A DNA stretch of 64,000 nt from Nageia nagi (taxonomy: Eukaryota; Pinophyta), in NCBI GenBank assembly GCA_050084985.1, contig JBITNC010000001.1, forward strand, positions 87,978,001 to 88,042,000, in the 5' to 3' direction. The notes under the pieces were generated by a model, which saw only the letters and a list, made by a program, of their open reading frames with translations, was not told the origin of the DNA and did no database searches. Position numbers and translations under genes: made by a program. Position 1 is the stretch's first letter; the number at the start of each line of letters is the position of its first letter. Shown piece by piece: positions 12,026 through 22,487 of the stretch.

Positions 12026-14186
12026 TCATACTAGAGAGAGAAATTAACTCGTTTGAACCAATAGATTAGAAAATCTGAAGCCTGTTCAATTATAGACATC
12101 GTAGTAGTTTTTCCTATTTCTTTCCTTCGATTACAAATGGAGATCTACAATAATAAAATGATCCTTCCTATGATAACTTGGAAGTAAGCTAACGAGCTTT
12201 TGAAGCTCAGCGTATGATCTGGTATGTTGACGTAGAGGTTGATCACCTATGATAACCTTCGTAATTCATATGGTACGAGCTAGCGCTATCTGTTACACAC
12301 TTTCCATCCATTGTCCATTGTCCATTCTCCATCTCCCGGTGAAATCCAACCTATGAGGCCCCCTTCATTTACTTGCAGGGTCAAGGTAATTACACCCGCT
12401 GCTTCTACTCGCGATCCATATATATGTCAGTCTACCATTCTGGCATGTGATCCTCATTTCAATTTTGACTGGTGGGATATCTGGTACTTCTCGCCTAGCA
12501 TTGAAATATAATCACTAGAGTGGTATCAAGAAACCAAGTAAACGTAAAATGGTTGAGGAAAGAAAATTATTTCACTATGTTAGTAGATAACATATTGATG
12601 GATTCCAGGGATGAGCACGAGCATGAGAAACTTACATCGATATCTGAATCTATGAGTGATATCTCCCTTGGTGTAAGCCTACATTCTTGTCATACAAATC
12701 ACCATCATGGACTGTTGTATTGTCTTGTGTTTCCTTATATATGAATCCCTTCTACATCGACTATATGAATGGAAATAACACAGGTATAGTCTCCAACACT
12801 AACGAGTCGTTTCAAGGTTCGATGGTAAGAGAATAGGGAGAGAAAATGAGATCCCTTGCAAGTACGAGCTCCTCCAATCGCACTTCATTGTGGTGTTAAA
12901 ACTCTATCACGGATGTTCTAAGGGAAGATAATAATTATTGATGGAATGTATACACTTTTTATTTTCCTCCTCTTAAAAGCTTCATTAGCCTTGAGTACAC
13001 TCCAAATTGATTGTTTAAATAATCGATTTAACATGACACCTATTGTGTGATAAAAAGGGAATAAAAGTTTATTTGAGCTTTATAATAATTCTAGCATCAT
13101 GATAGTTTAGAATCACAATAATATGATTGTTTGATTTAAACTATTTTGATTGCTTCTATAGTATAATAATAATAATAAATAATGAATACGAGACATAAGT
13201 ATAAATTAATGAGTTTGAAATCATCATTTGAGGATTTTATTGGATTTATTATCATTCTTAATGAAGGTATAATAGATAGTCGATAATCGTATTTCTTCAA
13301 AATCGTTTGTAATTAATGTATGTTAAATTATTAATAATGTGAATGATGAAATTATACTCTATGATCGAGGAAGGGAGTTAGTTCTAGTGAGAGCATAAAA
13401 CCTCCTTAGATAAAAGAATAGAGTACTACTTAATTAATTATCATATTCTTGAATGAAATTGATTGAATATGAAAGATTAAGTGAGATGTGGTGCATTTAG
13501 GGTAGGATGCATTTTATCATGGAAGAGTTGTCTTGATCCTTAATTAACTCTAAAACCTTTTCTAGTACTTACATCTAATGAATCTTGGATCCTTGGATGA
13601 ATGTGCAAGATGGAGATGTCAAGAAGATGCACCAAGTGGATATGGATGAAGTGAAGAACTATTATGATATTTTTGTACATGACCTTTCAATTGTAATCTC
13701 CACATATTAATTGTTTAGAAGCACACATGGAATTGTATGTATTAAATGTAAACTTGTGGAACACTTGATATATATCATGATCTATCCATTAATTAGGGGT
13801 ACAATAAGTTCAATTGTATTGTTATCATCATGATACATGTTAAGGCATGGGAAAATGACATAAGCCTTTATTATATAACGAATTGAAAATAAATGTAATT
13901 ATGAGAAAAAAGCATACTTGGGTCTCATCAAATGTTTAGATAAAATAAATTTATAATACCCCTTTGGAAACAAATGATGTCTTGAATGGTTGAAGAGATC
14001 AATGATATAAGAATCCCAAATATGCTCAAATGTTGTTCAAGAAGATCAGGGTTAAATATTTGGTAAGTCTTGAAAAAGAGTCCCTAACCTAATTATTAAA
14101 TTATGATATGACTAATAGTGAATTAATGAACTATATGTGGTATATAAATGTCTTGAAAGAGACCTTTCCTAGTGAATGTAAATTAG
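12026..14186. other. No gene recognised
   Basis: AT-rich sequence. Two short frames at 12311-12511 and 12520-12744 have no recognisable motifs and are probably chance. This is the older sequence into which element F inserted. Confidence 0.5.
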
Positions 14187-14191
14187 GGAGT
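14187..14191 (+). other. Target-site duplication of Gypsy F, left copy (GGAGT)
   Basis: GGAGT directly precedes the 5' LTR and recurs exactly at 27893-27897 directly after the 3' LTR: the five-base duplication left by integrase. Confidence 0.9.
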
Positions 14192-15964
14192 TGCATATTA
14201 ATACATAATCACTACTCCAAGGTTTTTTTGAAAGTATGATCACTTCCGGAGGTGACGTAAGCTAAGCATAATCACAATGGGTTTTAAGAACCGTTTCCAA
14301 AAGTAATTACTTCATTATGAAAGAAGAAAAGCCCCTTGAAGTTAATGTTGAGTAACCCGGGTTCCGGAAGAGATGACATCAACGATTTCAGGCCTTAACC
14401 CAAAACTGGATCCCGGAAGTGATGAGGTCAGCGAGGAGTGATCAAATAGCTGGAGCCGATGAGTAAAACATTCCGGAAGTATGAAGATGATGTCACGGGG
14501 AGGATGATGTTCACAATTTTGAATGAAATCGGGTCCCGGAAGTGATGAGGTCAGTAAGGGGAATTAATAAGCCAGGGTCAGTAAATAAAGCGTTCCAGAA
14601 TGAAATGATGACATCACAGAAGAAAGGCTAAAGCTCAGTTGTGGAAAAGCCCGGGTTTCAAAGAAGTGAGTAAAACATTCCAGAAGTATGAAGATGACAT
14701 CACGGAGAGAATAATGTTCACATATTTGAATGAAATCGGGTCTTGGAAGTGATGAGGTCAGCAAGAGATAATCAAAGAAGTCAGAGCCCGTAAATTAAGT
14801 GTTCCGGAAGTAAAGCATTCCGAAATAAGATGATGATGTCACAGAGGATAAGATAGTCACATTTTGGTAAAGATCGGGTTCCGGAGATGATGAGGTCAGC
14901 AAGGGGTGATTAAAAAGGCCGGAGTCAGTAGATAAAGCGTTTCGAAATGAAATGATAAAAGCTCAGTTGTGGAAAAGCCTGGGTTCCAGAGAAAGTGAGT
15001 AGAGCATTCCGAAAGTATGAAGGTGATGTCACGGGTAGGACAATGTTCACATTTTTGAATGAAATCGGGTCCCAGAAGTGATGAGGTCAACAAGGAGTGA
15101 TCAAATAGCTGGAGCTAGTGAATAGAGCATTCCAAAATGTAGAGATGAGAATAGCAAAGAGAGATCATATAGTTGGAGCTAGTAAATAGAATATCCCAGA
15201 AGAGATGAGGACAGCAAGAAGCCGTATCATCTATAATCTGCCTAGTTTTGTAATATTCTACCAAGTGGCGTATGTAGGTAGTATCAGTTAAAAGAAGGCT
15301 AGAATCTTGAAGCCATTTTGTAAACGTTTCTATTCTGCAATTCTTGTAACTGTTGTTGCTTCAGTATAAGTATATGAAAATAAAGTGAAAGAAGGGTTGG
15401 AAGCCCTAGTATTACTTTTTACATTTGTTCTCGAAGACCTGTAGTTTTTATTAGTAATATGATACCATCTTGACCTTTCTTGTCTAGCACTTGTAATTGT
15501 CATTCTTAATTTGGTTACATCGTGGTAGCTTGGCTTATTTCCTAAATGGTAATCGTGAGTTGCTAGTATAACTGTGTCTGCTACATGGTAGAGTAAAGCT
15601 GGGAAACTATTAGAGAGTGAGAGCTTGTACCGTAGCTGCTACACTAGATTCAGACCAAGGTTTCACACACTGTGAAATCCCACGCTGAACTAGTGATCCA
15701 CCTTTGCTTTCTCTCTTGTTACCCTAAGCCTTTTTGCTTAAATTCCTTGCACTCTACTCCTTTTTATTTTCTTTCCTGTTACCCTAACCCTTTTACTTAA
15801 ATTCCTCACACTCTACTCTTTTATTTTCTTTCCTGTTACTTCTTCTACACCCAATGTATAAGGAATCAGCCTTCTCTGGAGATCAGACTGTCACCATAGT
15901 CTGTTCTTGATTTACTTTGGTTAAGATTGTTCGCGATGCATATATTACACAATCCTAATCAACA
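14192..15964 (+). repeat. 5' LTR of Gypsy F (1773 bp)
   Basis: It starts TGCATATTAATACATAATC and ends CCTAATCAACA, both shared with 26071-27892. U3 (to about 15160) is made of repeated motif units; the 3' part has pyrimidine-rich tandem repeats of about 60 and 57 bases (GTTACCCTAA at 15718 and 15778, then GTTACTTC at 15835). It keeps more CG dinucleotides than the 3' LTR. Confidence 0.93.
14236..15160 (+). promoter_or_regulatory. U3 repeat array of TTCCGGAA and TGACGTCA-like motifs
   Basis: More than ten units alternate a TTCCGGAAGT-type motif (exact TTCCGGAAG at 14362, 14471 and 14802) with GATGACATCA, GATGATGTCA or GATGAGGTCA. Comparing units suggests an ancestral TGACGTCA, a classic bZIP-type palindrome that loses its CG to TG on one strand or CA on the other. 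By position these may be enhancer-like promoter elements; that function is inference. Confidence 0.55.
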
Positions 15965-15975
15965 GTATTTCTTTT

Positions 15976-15993
15976 TGGTACGCCCGGTGGGAT
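15976..15993 (+). other. Primer-binding site of Gypsy F
   Basis: TGGTACGCCCGGTGGGAT starts 11 bases after the LTR end. It closely resembles the TGGCACGCCCGGTGGGA-type site, from memory a tRNA-Arg type, common in Tat/Ogre-like plant Gypsy elements. Confidence 0.8.
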
Positions 15994-16286
15994 ACGAAGA
16001 AACTTATTGGCGACTCTACTGAAGCACTATCTATGGTATGTATTAAAGCAAATTATTTGTAAATATCATATGTGCTTTTGAACCTGTCACTTTCTTTTGC
16101 AACCTAGAGTTTATGTGGACAAGATCTAAAACTAGAGCAGCAAAAGAAGCACCAGATTTTAGAATGTTAGATACTCCTAAGAGAAAGACCCTGATCAAGT
16201 CCAAGTCTCTGAATAGTATCAGCTCCCTAAAATCCTTTATCAAGCCATAATCATCCAATCTTCACACTAGAAATACCTCTCCTAAA

Positions 16287-17470
16287 ATGGCTAATCCAGC
16301 TCAGAATATTTATCCGGAATGGGACAATGGGGTACCAATAGCCCTGGCGGTGTTGCATGACATCCCAGCAAATGTTTTCAAAACCCTTCCGGAGTTTGAT
16401 ACGACTTCAAAGAAAATAGCTTATAAGCATTGTGTTGATGTAGCTGGCCTAGCTAAGATTCATAATATCCAGCATGAAGATGTCATGGTGAGATTACTGG
16501 CTCAATCTTTCAAGGGAAAGGTCCTAGATTGGTACAGGGGCCTTCCTAATGGATCTATAACCACTTGGGCTCAACTGGCAGAGCCCTTTATCTTGGAATT
16601 TAATGAATTAGGAGATCCTTTTTCTTGATCCTTTTTCTTTGTTAACATAGTTCACTTCAATCAAAAGATATGAGCAACAAAATATCCCTGATTTCAATAT
16701 TAGATTCCAAAAAACTTGGATGAGAGTCCCAATGCTAGTTAGGCCTCAGTAATTTCAAGCCTTAATGTATTACCTGAGAGCCTTTCCTTTGGATCTCTCT
16801 CTGCAAATCCAAAATTCCAGAGTAAATACTTTCTCGGAGGTCTATAGACAAGTAGTATATGTTGAATCCTATCTTATTGCAGTTGGAAAATTGCCAAGTC
16901 ACATGCCAATGCCTTATTTTCCAGTAACCATTTAATAGCAAATTTTGAGACCACAAGCAATTAGTTTGGCTCCACCACTGGCCAGCATCCCCGCCCCTGT
17001 TCAATAGTGGCCATCACCCTTGCCAGTCCCTAGAGCTCCCTTGGCTTTACCAGCCCCTTATCAGCCTAATATGAATCAAGGGGTAGCTTCATTGTCGGAG
17101 ATTTAGGAACTCCAAAACTTGTGTAGAAATATGGCAAACTAGATTACCATTCTAAGCAGACAAAACAATGCAAGAAGATATCCTTATCCTACTATAGAAA
17201 AAGCTCAACATGTGTTGAATGAAGATGTAAGCCAAGCTTCCTCTTCTGGGTCAGCCTCGGGTTTGTGTTTGGCTTGCAATGATGCTCATGAATAAACTAC
17301 ATGCCCTATTTATCAGTACCAGAAGTATCTATCAAGAAGTGGGAGTATTCCTCTGCCCGATGTAGCTGATGACATGAACCAAAATGTGAACCTGATGAAT
17401 TTTGCACTAGTAGATATAGGAGTTTTTGCTGTGGAAACAAGATCAGGAAAAAGTCCCCTAGTCTTAGCAT
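16287..17470 (+). pseudogene. gag of Gypsy F
   Basis: The ATG at 16287 starts MANPAQNIYPEWDNGVP. The capsid core contains LLAQSFKGKVLDWYRGLP and TTWAQLAEPFILEF, then after a frame change IPDFNIRFQKTWMRVP and YLRAFPLDL, the normal order of a Retrotrans_gag domain. A proline-rich stretch (near 16970-17060) leads to a zinc-knuckle-like CLACNDAHE at 17265-17300. A 13-base tandem duplication (GATCCTTTTTCTT, 16614-16626 and 16627-16639) shifts the frame and ends the first part at 16628. Further stops follow (for example TAG near 16662 and 16750). Confidence 0.85.
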
Positions 17471-17510
17471 TCTGAAAAGAAAAGTTGAACCCCAAAAGAG
17501 TTCCAGAGTA

Positions 17511-18413
17511 GTGTTTCCTAAAAGGCAAGATGCAGTCCCCAGTTCTAAGGAAAAGATCCCAGAAAAGGAAATGATTTCCCAAAAATTCCCATTTCTGAAA
17601 ACCAAACCAACGCCCAAAGCTAGTGATCAAAATCTCTGGAGGTTAAGGTTCCCTTCACTTACCAAGCACCAGAGAAAAGATGATACTCTACAGCTTCAGG
17701 AAAAATTTACTGACAGATTCAGAAACAAAATTGGCAAACCTCTGGCTATCCCAGAGTTCAACATTATGGTGGAGATAAAGAGAACTCCAGCGAGAGTGTC
17801 CTTGTTTAAAGCTCTAAAAATTCTCAGACAAATTGATTTACTGAAAACATCTCTTATAGCATTGAATGAAGGAATGGAAAGAGTGCTTAATCTTTTTGAA
17901 ACATCGAAATATTCGAGGATGGGTAAGAATAAACCTCCAACTTTTTACATGACTCTGGAAATCGAGGGATATGTACTCCATAATTGTTTGGTTGATTCTA
18001 GGGTAGCTACTACTGTGATGCCTAAAGCAATGTGCGATGTAATGGGGTTGCCTATGACAAGAACATCCACCGGAGTATTACAACTGGATTCCACACTTGT
18101 CAAAATAGTAGGAGTAATCAAGGATGTAGTCCTGAAAATACATAAGTTTCCCTCTGTAATTATTATTTAGGAAATTGTAGTTGTTGAGCTACCCCCTTTG
18201 TTCGGGCTATGTCTGTCTAGAGAGTTTACAGCTAAGATAGGGGGTTATCTAGCAATGGATTACACTCATCATTTGATCCCTTATGGGAATAAGAGGGTAA
18301 GATTGAATAATGAGGAAATTTTTGAGCTTCACGTAGAGAAAAAGGAGGAGGTTTGCACAAAATTTGGTGAATTGGAAGAATCAAATGAATTACTGGAAGA
18401 GCATACAAACTGA
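17511..18413 (+). pseudogene. Protease region of Gypsy F pol
   Basis: A long frame without frameshift leads to a retropepsin: FYMTLEIEGYVLHNCLVDSR, then VMPKAMCDVMGLP, VLQLDSTLVKIVG and KFPSVIII. Aspartic proteases of this group have D-S/G-G at the active site; here it reads LVDSRVATT, a G-to-R change explained by one G-to-A transition, so the enzyme is presumably dead. A TAG at 18168 is followed in frame by FGLCLSREFTAKIGGYLAMD (18198-), a linker that typically follows the protease in this type of polyprotein. Confidence 0.75.
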
Positions 18414-18519
18414 AAACCCTTGTAGTATGAGTATGCTCAACACCATCTACGACATGGAGTTTGGAAATTATTGTTTAATAGAGCTAGAATCTTTCATATT
18501 GGAACTCACAAGGGAATAT

Positions 18520-18935
18520 TTTAGGAGAAATGAAATGTGGGAGATGTATTTTGATGGGGCAAGATCCAAAAATGGATCCAGAGCTGGGATTATCCTGACC
18601 AACCCAATTGGTAAGGTGCATAGATTTTCTTTCAGACTCACCTGGTTATGTTCAAATAACGTGGCTGAATATGAAGCTCTTTGCCTGGGACTAGAACAAG
18701 CTATCAAAATGAAAATTCAATGTCTAAAGATCAAAGGGGATTCAGATTTGATCGTGAAACAAGTGACAGGTAAATGTTCAGTCAAACATCATTATTTGAA
18801 AGCCTACAGGAATCAGGTTTGGGATCTGTTTGAGCATTTCAAAGCATTGCATATTTAGTCTGTCCCAAGGAAATTCAACCAAGAAGCTGACGCATTAGCA
18901 CAAATGGGAGCCAATTTTGATCCCACAAATGACTA
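18520..18935 (+). pseudogene. Extra RNase H domain of Gypsy F, located before RT
   Basis: The frame reads WEMYFDGARSKNGSRAGIIL, NVAEYEALCLGLEQA, IKGDSDLIVKQVTGK, then after a TAG at 18856 PRKFNQEADALAQMGANF. The four expected acidic residues are visible: D in YFDGA, E in AEYEA, D in GDSD, D in ADALA. This is the archaeal/plant-type RNase H found as a second RNase H in Tat-group elements. In the published Tat arrangement I know, it follows the RT-RNase H; here it lies between protease and RT, while a Gypsy-type RNase H still follows RT at 20230-20700. Confidence 0.8.
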
Positions 18936-19109
18936 GTTCTGGAGAAAGGGTGTTCAGCTCATTTTCAGGCCATCAGTTTCGGATAATGATTCCTTTTGGT
19001 AGGTTTTCTGGGATGAGGCTCAAATTAATCAGTTTTTATTACAACAAGCGGTATGTCATGCAGTAGGAGAAGAGGACTTTGAAGTTTTCTAGGAATAAGA
19101 CATAATTTA

Positions 19110-20700
19110 GCTAAATAACAATAAACTCCCTAAAGATTTGATTCCATTCGAAGGATTGTTTGATAGGAGTGACCAGGTAAAAAGAAAGGGTATGAATATA
19201 AACCCAGATAACTATAAAGAACATGAAGTTTTTCTGGGTAAGTCATTAAAAATTGGTATATCTAATACTCTGAAACAGATTCAAAAAATTGTACAGTTAT
19301 GCAGAACGTATGTTGATGTTATTGCTTGGTCTTATGATGATTTAAAGGTTTTTGATAAATCAGTGATACAACATACAATCGAGTTGATAGATGATGCTAA
19401 ACTGATCAGACAAAAACAAAGACCAGTAAACCCCAAAATCGAAGTTGCCATGAAGTAGGAGGTGCTAAAACTATACAAGGCTGGGATAATTTATCCCATC
19501 AAGCATTCCACTTGGGTAGCCAATCTCGTGCCTGTCCGAAAGAAAAATGGTGAGATAAGGTTATGTGTAGATTTTTGGGGTTTGAATAGAGTATCATTGA
19601 AGGATCATTACCCCTTACCTCTAATGGAACAAATACTAAATACTGTAGCCGGAGCTGAAAAGTTCTCTTTGATAGATAGTTTCTCTGGGTATAATCAGAT
19701 TTGGGTCAGGAATGAAGATCAGTTCAAAATAGCTTTTACAACTAAATGGGGCACATTTGCTTTTCAGAGAATGCCGTTTGGACTATCCAATGCAGGGGCT
19801 ACCTTTCAGAGAGCTATGGATTATGCATTTGGAGAGCTGGTAAATAAGAGTCTATTGGTATACCTTAATGATATTACTATTTTCTCTCACAATAGAAACA
19901 TGCATGTTCAACATCTGGAGCAAGCCTTCATCAAATGTAAGAGGTATGGTATATCCCTAAATCCTAAGAAGTCTATCTTTGCAGTAGATGAGGGTAAATT
20001 ATTGGGCCATGTCATTTAAAAAGAGGGATGGGCTATTGATACGGATAGAGTTAAAGCTATAAATGACTTGTCTCTCCCATCTAATAAGAAGTCTCTGCAA
20101 TCTTTTCTGGGTCAGATTAACTTTGTCAGAAGATTTATTCAGGATTTCTCAAGCATTATCAAACCTATCACCCAGATGCTAAAAAAAGATACTCCTTTTG
20201 TATGGACTGAGGAAGGTAAAGAAGTTTTCAGAAAATTAAGGTAGCAATTACAAAAGATCCTATACTGAGAAATCTAGATTTTAGCAAAGAATTTATTCTG
20301 TACATGTATGGTTCAGATACTAGTGTTGCAGCCATTTTAACCCAGAAGTACAAAAGAAATGAAGAATATCCAGTCGCATTTTTCAGCCAGACTATGAACA
20401 GTTGTGAGGAAAAATACACTTTCATTGAAAAATAGGTCCTAGCTATTGTGAAAGCACTCGGTAAGTTAAAACATTACATTGCTCAGAGCAGAATTTTGAT
20501 TCTAACTATACACTCGGATGTTAGGTCTTATGTTATGCAGGGAGAATTGGGAGAAGGAAGATCCGGGTGGATTTCAAAAATTCTAAAATATGATGTGGAA
20601 ATTCGGCCCACCAAGCTCATAAAAGGAAGAGCACTTTGTGAGCAACTGGACAAAACCTATGATACCGAAAAGGGAGATGGTATGCTTTGTTGAACAAGAA
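19110..20700 (+). pseudogene. Reverse transcriptase and RNase H of Gypsy F
   Basis: RT motifs in order: VNPKIEVAMK, LKLYKAGIIYPIKHSTWVAN, LVPVRKKNGEIRLCVDF (followed by WGLN instead of the usual RGLN/RALN), PLPLMEQIL, FSLIDSFSGYNQI, AFTTKWGTFAFQRMPFGLSN, and the active-site loop YLNDITIF at 19861, where family members have YxDD. The D-to-N change (one G-to-A) removes a catalytic Asp. The RNase H that follows reads FILYMYGSDTSVAAIL, FFSQTMN and LAIVKAL. Stops at 19456, 20017 and near 20433, and a frameshift near 20240, confirm decay. Confidence 0.88.
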
Positions 20701-20789
20701 ACCCCGAAATCCATACCCGGAGATACAACAAAGGATTGGATGGAGCAATTAAGTGAATATTTTGAGATCGAAAAACTGCCAGGAAACAT

Positions 20790-21990
20790 GAATGCATCCC
20801 AAAGAAGGTAATTCAAGATACACGCCCAGAATTACATGGAGATAGATCAGATACTTTATAGGAGAAATCATGATGGTGTTTTGCTAAGATGTGTACTAGC
20901 AACAAAGTCAGCTAAGCTCATTGAAGAGTTTCATTCCGGAGAGTCTGGAGGTCATTACTTCGGATACATGACAGTGGGTAAGATCATTCAGGTGGGATAT
21001 TACTAGCCCACTATGTTCAAAGAGGCTTTTGCAAAGGCACAGAATTATGAGAAGTGTCAGAGGTATGTGGGAAGAAAGAGAAATGCGGCATTACCATTGG
21101 AACCAATCCAAGTAGAAGAACCCTTCCAACAGTGGGGGCTGGATTTTATCAGAGTCATCAATCCAAACTCCTCTTTTGGACACAAATTCATCCTTACTGC
21201 TACAGATTTTTTTACCAAATGGGTGGAAGCAGAGGCCGTAAAAGAGGCAAATTAGAAGACTGTTCTAAAATTTGTGGAAAAGTTAATTACCAGGTATGGT
21301 GTTCCTCAAATGATAATTTTGGATAATGGTTTGGCATTCGTAGGAGCTAAAGTTATTGATTTTGCTATGAGATTAGGTATCTATTGGAAAACTTCCTCAA
21401 ATTATTACCCCTAGGGTAATGGTTTGGCTGAGTCCATAAACAAAAATTTGATTCAGATTCTCAAAAGAATAGTGGAGGATAATCCCCAGACTTGGCATGA
21501 AAAGCTCAATTGGGCATTGTGGGCAGATAGGATCACAGTAAAGTTAGCCATTAAAACCAGCCCATATACATTGGTATACAGTAAAAGGGTGGTATTACCA
21601 AGTCATTTTGAGCTTCTAATTTTAAAATTTTTGCAGGAATATGGTGAGGATTTTGAACCTCTCGAGGTTCGAATGAATGAACTATTGCATCTAGAAGAGC
21701 TCTGGAATCAATCATATCAAGACCTCTGGAGAAGAAATGAAATAGTAAAAAGATGGTTTGATGGTCGAAAATCAACTTCGGATACTTTCAGAGAAGGAGA
21801 TTTAGTATTGAAATGGGATGAGGACAGAGCTAAACTAGGGAAACACAAAAAATTTAATCCATGTGGTCCGGACCCTATGTAGTAGCTAAATGCGTTGGGA
21901 AAAATGCCTTTGAGCTGGCAAAATTAAATGGGTGCAAATTGCCAATTTCAGTTAATGGATAGCACCTAAAGCGATATAAGACCGCAAGCA
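20790..21990 (+). pseudogene. Integrase of Gypsy F
   Basis: N-terminal zinc-binding part: EEFHSGESGGHYFGYMT, then a single cysteine in NYEKCQRYVG (the first Cys of the CxxC is changed). Catalytic core: WGLDFIRVINP (first D), PQMIILDNGLAFVG (second D), and GNGLAESINKN (E). The C-terminal part has GDLVLKWDEDRAKLGKHKKF and a GPYVVAKCVGKNAFELAKL module typical of Gypsy integrase tails; a one-base frame change lies near 21860. Stops at 21004, 21253 and near 21412. No chromodomain was seen. Confidence 0.85.
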
Positions 21991-22487
21991 TGGGACAGTG
22001 ATTGTTTTTTTTTTAAAATATGATTTTGTACACATATTGTAAATAGTGTGCCATTTGCATTTATTTCAAGTTGTCATTATGGTTGTCAGTTATTTATTAG
22101 TAACTTAGTGGTAGTTGTACTTTTGCACTGGCAAAATTGAAGTTTCCAAAAGGGTATGGAAAATCAAATCTCAGAGTTCCCGAAAAGAGGTATAATATCA
22201 AATTGGTTATTAATGTTACTATCCGTGAGGATATTGTGCACGTTCCAAGAGATTGTGCATCAATCAACAAAAGGAGTTATAAAAGGACCAAGAGCACTAC
22301 TTGCCAAAATACCTAAATTCTAGAATTCATAAGAAGTATTCTCTGACAAATTTGCAAAACTAGTATCTACTATGCATTGCCAAGAGCTGTGGAATATAGC
22401 AGAAGAATCTGAGTAAAGAAAAGTGTTGGTTAGGGGTGATAGAAGTGAGATAAGAAGAGTTGATAAGTGCAACACAAGCAAACAGAA
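21991..22487 (+). other. Noncoding gap between pol and the extra ORF, Gypsy F
   Basis: About 500 bases after the integrase tail, starting with a T-rich run at 22006. It might hold a promoter or splice site for the downstream frame, but none is clear. Confidence 0.4.

Noticed and set aside
12520-12545. TGGTATCAAGAAACC as a primer-binding site
   Set aside because: Only the first eight bases fit the tRNA-Met site, and no LTR or gag is next to it.
15711-15840. Pyrimidine-rich tandem repeats with CCCTAA as telomere-like sequence
   Set aside because: CCCTAA occurs singly within 57-60-base units of the LTR, not as a telomere repeat run (CCCTAAA)n.
17306-17630. Two overlapping minus-strand frames of about 105 codons
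   Set aside because: They lie opposite gag-protease of Gypsy F and show no family features.
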